Origin: Dongia_B soli
GTDB taxonomy: Bacteria > Pseudomonadota > Alphaproteobacteria > Dongiales > Dongiaceae
Length of the DNA stretch: 64,000 nt
NCBI RefSeq assembly: GCF_034044715.1
Contig: NZ_JAXCLW010000001.1
Coordinates: 558,001 to 622,000 of the forward strand
Reading direction: 5' to 3'
Numbering within the stretch: the stretch's first letter is position 1; every line of letters starts with the position of its first letter. Under the pieces are notes generated by a model, which had not been told where the DNA came from, did no database searches, and worked only from the letters and a program-made list of their open reading frames with translations. The position numbers and the translations under genes are program-made. Positions 59,924 to 64,000 of the stretch are shown here, one piece after another.

Positions 59924-60331
59924 TTACGGTTCCGGATGATGGCAACAAGCTTCGATCTTGTTGCCGTCCGGATCAAAGGCGAAAGCGCCATAGTAATCTG
60001 CGTGGTAATGCGCTCGCAGGCCTGGCGCGCCGTTATCGGCGCCGCCGGCAGCCAGAACCGCCGCATGAAAAGCATCGATATCGGCACGACGCTTGCCCAT
60101 GAAGGCGATATGCACGCCGCCACGACGGCTGCCCTCAGCATCCAGCTTTTCCGGCACGCCGATCCAGAAGGACGGCGTTCCGCCCTTCTCGCCATAGCCA
60201 TGTGCGACCACACCCTGGCCGGGAAGATCGATATCCATCGACCGGACGTAGCCGAGGCCGGCCAGGACGCGGTCGTAAAAACCGCGGGCCGCCGCCAGAT
60301 CGGAAACGCCCAGCGAGACGTGATCGATCAC
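59924..60331 (-). CDS. VOC (glyoxalase-like) family protein
   Basis: A 135-residue protein of the vicinal oxygen chelate fold, two beta-alpha-beta-beta-beta modules. MIDHVSLGVSDLAAARGFYDRVL opens the first half with His4 as a likely metal ligand; VHIAFMGKRRADIDAFHAAVLAAGG is the second half, and YYGAFAFDPDGNKIEAC contributes the terminal Glu ligand. Possible activities include lyase, dioxygenase or resistance-type binding; none is claimed. It overlaps ffh by four bases (ATGA) and is followed by rpsP after 51 bases, so it has entered an otherwise conserved operon. Confidence 0.85.
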   Translation of the reverse strand: MIDHVSLGVSDLAAARGFYDRVLAGLGYVRSMDIDLPGQGVVAHGYGEKGGTPSFWIGVPEKLDAEGSRRGGVHIAFMGKRRADIDAFHAAVLAAGGADNGAPGLRAHYHADYYGAFAFDPDGNKIEACCHHPEP

Positions 60332-61776
60332 TTCTTGCCTCCGCCGAAACCGGGGAATCCACCGCCCGGGCCGCCAAGTCCACCGCCGAGCCCGCCACCG
60401 GGACCCATCGGCGGCAAGCCCCCGCCCTTCATGAGACCGGCGAGGCCACTGCGCATCAGGCCTTTTTTGCCGAGCTTGCTGACCTGCTTCATCATGCGGG
60501 ACATGTCCATATGCTGCTTCAGCAGCTTATTGACTTCCTGCACTTGGACGCCGGCACCTTTGGCGATGCGGTTCTTACGCGACGCCTTGATGATATCCGG
60601 GTGCTTGCGTTCCTTCGGCGTCATCGATTCGATGATGGCGATCGAACGCTTGACGATCTTGTCGTCGACCTTGCCTTCAAGCTGCTTCTGCATCTTGCCG
60701 AGGCCGGGCAGCATGCCCATGATCCCGCCGAGGCCACCCATCTTCAGCAGTTGGCGCAACTGCGAGGCCATGTCGTCGAGATCGAATTCGCCTTTCTGCA
60801 TCTTGCGGGCAAGACGTTCGGCTTCTTCCTGTTCGGTGGTCTCGATCGCTTTTTCGACCAGGCTGACGATATCGCCCATGCCGAGGATGCGGCCGGCGAT
60901 ACGATCGGCATGAAAATCTTCGAGGGCATCGATCTTTTCGCCGACACCCAGCAACTTGATCGGGCAGCCGGTCACGGCGCGCATCGAGAGGGCCGCACCA
61001 CCGCGCGCATCACCATCGACGCGGGTCAGCACGATGCCGGTGACACTGACACGGTCCTTGAAGGCCTTGGCGACGGTCACCGCGTCCTGGCCGGTCATCG
61101 CATCGGCGACCAGCAGGGTCTCATGCGGATTGGTGGCGGCGTGAACCTGCGCCACCTCATCCATCAGCTCTTCATCGATCGCCAGGCGACCGGCGGTATC
61201 GAGCATGACGACATCGAAGCCTTCGAGCCGCGCCGCTTGCAGAGCCCGCTTGGCGATCGCGACCGGCGGCTCACCCGGCACGATCGGCAGGGAGCGGCCG
61301 CCGATTTGCTCAGCAAGAATCGCAAGCTGCTGCTGCGCCGCCGGACGGCGGGTGTCGAGCGAGGCCATCAGCACTTTCTTGCCCTGGCGCTCGGCCAGGC
61401 GCTTGGCGATCTTCGCGGTGCTGGTGGTCTTACCGGAGCCCTGCAGGCCGACCATCATGATCGGCACCGGCGCTGGCGCATTCAGGCTGATCGCGGTGGC
61501 GGTTTCCTCACCGGCCGAGAGCATCTTCACCAGCGCGTCATGCACCAGCTTGATGACCATCTGGCCCGGCGTGATGGATTTAACCACCGCCTCGCCCACA
61601 GCGCCTTCGCGCACCTGGGCAATGAAATCCTTGACGACCGGCAGGGCGACATCGGCCTCGAGCAGCGCGATGCGCACTTCGCGCAGGGCTTCATCGACAT
61701 CGGCTTCCGACAGCGCGCCGCGCTTGGTCAGCCGGTCGAAGACCCCACTCAGGCGTTCTGACAGTTTGTCGAACAT
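60328..61776 (-). CDS. ffh: Signal recognition particle protein Ffh
   Basis: SRP54 GTPase of 482 residues. The N domain starts MFDKLSERLSGVFDRL; the G domain has GLQGSGKTT (110-118), DTAGRL and TRVDGDARGGAAL; the Met-rich M domain binds 4.5S RNA and signal sequences (MLPGLGKMQKQLEG, MMKQVSKLGKKGLM). A Gly/Pro-rich tail (PPMGPGGGLGGGLGG) ends the protein. It targets inner-membrane and exported proteins to FtsY and SecYEG. The 4.5S RNA gene (ffs) was not found in the window. Confidence 0.97.
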   Translation of the reverse strand: MFDKLSERLSGVFDRLTKRGALSEADVDEALREVRIALLEADVALPVVKDFIAQVREGAVGEAVVKSITPGQMVIKLVHDALVKMLSAGEETATAISLNAPAPVPIMMVGLQGSGKTTSTAKIAKRLAERQGKKVLMASLDTRRPAAQQQLAILAEQIGGRSLPIVPGEPPVAIAKRALQAARLEGFDVVMLDTAGRLAIDEELMDEVAQVHAATNPHETLLVADAMTGQDAVTVAKAFKDRVSVTGIVLTRVDGDARGGAALSMRAVTGCPIKLLGVGEKIDALEDFHADRIAGRILGMGDIVSLVEKAIETTEQEEAERLARKMQKGEFDLDDMASQLRQLLKMGGLGGIMGMLPGLGKMQKQLEGKVDDKIVKRSIAIIESMTPKERKHPDIIKASRKNRIAKGAGVQVQEVNKLLKQHMDMSRMMKQVSKLGKKGLMRSGLAGLMKGGGLPPMGPGGGLGGGLGGPGGGFPGFGGGKK

Positions 61777-61951
61777 GCGTCGTTGCGATCCGGTCGTTAC
61801 AAACGGTTTCCCGGTCCCGCATCTCCATTTATCGACACCCGCAAAGAGCGTCTATACGAAGACAACGGATTTCGCGCCCGTGCGCGAAACTCGCGGACGG
61901 ACGGGACCCCTCGGGGCCGAGGCTCTCCCAAAGTCGGTTAAGCGGGGCGGA

Positions 61952-61980
61952 AACTAGGCTTTTAGGACCGGCGAGTCAAG
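61952..61980 (-). promoter_or_regulatory. Candidate promoter of the ffh operon
   Basis: On the minus strand TTGACT preceded by C (CTTGACT), 17 bases, then TAGTTT. Spacing and -35 suit alphaproteobacterial sigma-70. It would give a leader of about 170 bases; a 9-bp inverted repeat (GCGGAAACT, AGTTTCCGC) overlaps it. Confidence 0.5.
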
Positions 61981-62069
61981 GAAACAGAGTTTCCGCGCCG
62001 CGAATGGCGGGAAACGAAACCAGCAAGCAAGCCCAACACTTGCCGGTGATCGATCGGGATCGGCAGCGG

Positions 62070-62432
62070 TCAGATGGCTGGCGGCACCAATCTCTGCGAC
62101 AGGCTGTCGTTATTGCTGGTTGCGAGCGCGGTACCCGTCGGGACGCCAGCCGGGACGTTCCGCCGCAACGCATTGAGTTCATTGGCCTGAGCATCGACCC
62201 GGCGGGACAAATCGCGGCTGCGGCGTCGCGTGCTCCTATGGCTCAGCCACATGACCAGCAGGCCGAACAGAAAGCCGAAAAGAACGCAGCCAAGCGTAAG
62301 GAGATAAAGCGGCGCGGCAATATCCCAGGGCAATGGCCAGAGATTGAGGGTGACACTCTCCCGGTTCATCACCGCAAACAGCACCACGAGGATGGTGATG
62401 GGCAAAGTGATGATCCAGGTAAAACGTCGCAT
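62070..62432 (-). CDS. LapA domain membrane protein (DUF1049)
   Basis: A 120-residue membrane protein of the LapA/YciS-like family (DUF1049). Two hydrophobic segments (about 5-25 and 40-62) are separated by a short loop NRESVTLNLWPLPW, the family core, and a cytoplasmic coiled, basic C-terminal part (HRSTRRRSRDLSRRVD) follows. In enterobacteria LapA works with LapB in lipopolysaccharide assembly control. LapB is not found here. It sits between ihfB and ffh, as in related genomes. Confidence 0.85.
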   Translation of the reverse strand: MRRFTWIITLPITILVVLFAVMNRESVTLNLWPLPWDIAAPLYLLTLGCVLFGFLFGLLVMWLSHRSTRRRSRDLSRRVDAQANELNALRRNVPAGVPTGTALATSNNDSLSQRLVPPAI

Positions 62433-62630
62433 GGCGGCCCCGTATATAACGGCAAAGGATGACGGCTAAACCCCGCTATCCGTCGGTTCCATGCGGCGGC
62501 GGGAGCCGGTGGCATTGCGGGACGACAGTCTAACCGGCATGGCGAGAACCGCAACAGCCGAACCGTCGAAAAGGAGTGACCGGCGTCAAAGCGCCAGCCA
62601 CATCGAGACACATCAATTGATTGATATGAT

Positions 62631-63011
62631 TTAATTTCCGCCGGGATTACCGGGTTCCTTATGCAGGCCGGCATCGCCGCTGCTAGTGGGCGTTATTGTA
62701 TTGCCCTCGCCGCCTGCGCCCGGAACATCGCTTCGACCGTTCAAGCGGTCGCGCAATTCCTTGCCGGTCTTGAAGAAGGGCACCACCTTCTCCTCCACGG
62801 CGACGGTTTCACCGGTACGCGGGTTGCGTCCCTTGCGGGCATCCCGTTCCTTGACCGAGAAGGCGCCGAAGCCACGCAACTCGACCCGATCACGCCGCGC
62901 TAAAGCGTTGGTGATTTCTTCGAAGATGGTGGTCACGATGCGTTCGACATCGCGATGATAGAGATGCGGATTCAAAGCCCCGATGCGCAAAATCAATTCG
63001 GATTTCGTCAT
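62631..63011 (-). CDS. ihfB: Integration host factor subunit beta
   Basis: DNA-bending HU/IHF-family protein of 126 residues that pairs with IhfA. TKSELILRIGALNPHLYHRDVERIV forms the helical body, GFGAFSVKERDARKGRNPRTGE the DNA-binding arm with the Pro-containing tip, and VPFFKTGKELRDRLN the end of the fold. The last ~35 residues (DVPGAGGEGNTITPTSS...) are an unusual Gly/Thr-rich extension; typical IhfB has ~94-100 residues. ATG 63011 follows GGGGACAGC. Position after rpsA is the classical one. Confidence 0.95.
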   Translation of the reverse strand: MTKSELILRIGALNPHLYHRDVERIVTTIFEEITNALARRDRVELRGFGAFSVKERDARKGRNPRTGETVAVEEKVVPFFKTGKELRDRLNGRSDVPGAGGEGNTITPTSSGDAGLHKEPGNPGGN

Positions 63012-63361
63012 TGCTGTCCCCGTCGCCCGTCCACACCGGCATCCGTTCCAGGTCTGGCGTTCCCCATCAGCGTAACAGACCCGCGACTGGCGATCGGATG
63101 GCAAGCGAAAGACAGCTCTTCAAGAGACAATCCCCCTCACGCGCCTAACTGCCTGTGGCGACACGGCAACCCCCTGTTGCCGAATTCACGCTGTAAGGTT
63201 AAGGCTGCCAGCGGAAATTCAGGTCGTCAAGGATAAGTCGCTCATTTTTATACGTTTTTTCGAAAACGTGGTGTTTCGGCACGAAAAAAGGCCGGGATGG
63301 TTGCCCATCCCGGCCGATTTTATCCCTATAGCGACGCATTTGTCGCTTTAGGGCAATCCGC
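63012..63361 (-). other. Intergenic region between rpsA and ihfB
   Basis: 350 bases containing the rpsA terminator (63284-63315), an AT-rich hairpin ACGTTTT/AAAACGT with a TTCG loop (63252-63269), and the ihfB upstream region. A TTGAAG hexamer near 63117 could be a -35 for ihfB, but no good -10 was seen. No gene was recognised. Confidence 0.55.
63284..63315 (-). terminator. Terminator of rpsA
   Basis: An 11-bp perfect stem GGCCGGGATGG/CCATCCCGGCC with a 4-base loop is followed on the minus strand by six T. A strong intrinsic terminator about 47 bases after the rpsA stop. Confidence 0.9.
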
Positions 63362-64000
63362 TTATTCGTCCTTCTTGGCCTTCTTGGCCTTGGACAGGGC
63401 GGCGCCCAGGATGTCGCCCAGGCTGGCGCCCGAGTCCGACGAGCCATATTCGGCCATCGCCTGCTTGTCTTCCTCGACCTCGCGGGCCTTGATCGACAAG
63501 GCAATTTTGCGGGTCTTGGCATCGACCTGGGTGATCTTCGCATCGACCTTTTCGCCGATGGCGAAACGATCGGGGCGCTGTTCCCCGCGCTCGCGCGACA
63601 GATCCACCTTCTTGATGAAGCCGGTCAGGCCGTCGCTCAGCGTGACTTCGATACCGCCATCGGTGATCTGCGAAACCGTGCAGGTCACGACGTCACCCTT
63701 CTTCAAGGTGCCGGCGGTTTCGGCGAAATTGTCACGCGTCAACTGCTTGATACCAAGGCTGATGCGCTCCTTCTCAACATCAACGTCGAGAAGCTTCACC
63801 TTCACGTTGTCGCCCTTCTTGTAATCCTGGACGGCATCTTCGCCCGAACGATCCCAATCGAGATCGGAAAGATGGACCATGCCGTCGATATCGCCCGGCA
63901 GGCCGACGAACAGACCGAATTCGGTGATGTTCTTGACTTCGCCTTCCAGCTCGCTGCCGACCGGATGCTTGTCGAGGAACGCCTGCCATGGATTGTCGAG
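63362..64000 (-). CDS. rpsA: 30S ribosomal protein S1, C-terminal part
   Basis: The last 212 residues of ribosomal protein S1 remain; the gene continues past the window edge (base 64000). Two S1 RNA-binding repeats are complete here: LEGEVKNITEFGLFVGLPGDIDG with LDWDRSGEDAVQDYKKGD, and KGDVVTCTVSQITDGGIEVTLSDGLTGFIKK with the FAIGEKVDAKITQVD strand, and the tail GDILGAALSKAKKAKKDE. S1 helps 30S ribosomes bind mRNA leaders lacking strong ribosome sites. A strong terminator follows. The first residues visible are NPWQAFLDKHPVG. Confidence 0.96.
   Translation of the reverse strand, partial: LDNPWQAFLDKHPVGSELEGEVKNITEFGLFVGLPGDIDGMVHLSDLDWDRSGEDAVQDYKKGDNVKVKLLDVDVEKERISLGIKQLTRDNFAETAGTLKKGDVVTCTVSQITDGGIEVTLSDGLTGFIKKVDLSRERGEQRPDRFAIGEKVDAKITQVDAKTRKIALSIKAREVEEDKQAMAEYGSSDSGASLGDILGAALSKAKKAKKDE

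Overview
The window looks like a chromosomal segment of an alphaproteobacterium, probably Rhodospirillales. Four things suggest this. The F1-ATPase genes atpHAGDC stand alone downstream of priA. The order rpsA-ihfB-lapA, then ffh-rpsP-rimM-trmD-rplS and leuC-leuD-leuB-asd, is typical of that group. sdhCDAB, sucCDAB-lpd, zapE, hpnL-like and DUF484-xerC genes are present. Several apparent promoters have the CTTGAC-type -35 usual in this class. The lineage is an inference from gene content; no rRNA or tRNA gene was seen.

Layout. 1-6284 (+): a YejABEF-type oligopeptide ABC transporter (substrate-binding protein cut by the window edge) followed by a 2-hydroxyacid dehydrogenase. 6368-13159: an M17 aminopeptidase, two glutathione-transferase-like proteins, a GT-C-like membrane protein, a PilZ protein, a DUF599 membrane protein and a ferritin-like diiron protein. 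13441-18467 (-): atpHAGDC; the F0 genes are not here. 18791-22621 (-): a third GST, a family-2 glycosyltransferase and priA. 22896-24952 (+): a wrecked transaldolase/fructose-6-phosphate aldolase gene, DUF484 and xerC. 24949-29138: an HpnL-like membrane protein, a GNAT acetyltransferase, and a divergent LysR/choline-sulfatase pair. 29193-38244 (-): the 2-oxoglutarate-to-succinate block sucC-sucD-sucA-sucB-(C39-like protease)-lpd. 38591-42616 (-): a Lys/Ala-rich histone-H1-like protein, a hypothetical protein, zapE and a large lipoprotein. 42792-47458 (-): sdhCDAB preceded by a mesaconyl-CoA hydratase gene; pdxY diverges from it. 48608-57361 (-): asd, small unknowns, a universal stress protein, leuB, leuD, a two-component system, and leuC. 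57610-64000 (-): rplS, trmD, rimM, rpsP, a VOC protein, ffh, lapA, ihfB and the 3' part of rpsA.

How it fits together: most of the window is housekeeping (TCA cycle, ATP synthesis, leucine and aspartate-family biosynthesis, translation and SRP targeting, replication restart). No prophage, insertion sequence, CRISPR array or defence island was found. The most interesting signals are small. A palindrome, TTGCA-N-TGCAA, sits at the putative transcription start of both sucC and mch, with a degenerate copy inside the sdhC promoter, and suggests a common carbon-flow regulator. The intergenic region upstream of the sucC leader has extensive nested inverted repeats. The transaldolase gene is decayed. 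Several genes are inserted into otherwise conserved operons: a C39-like protease between sucB and lpd, a two-component system between leuC and leuD, and a VOC protein between ffh and rpsP.
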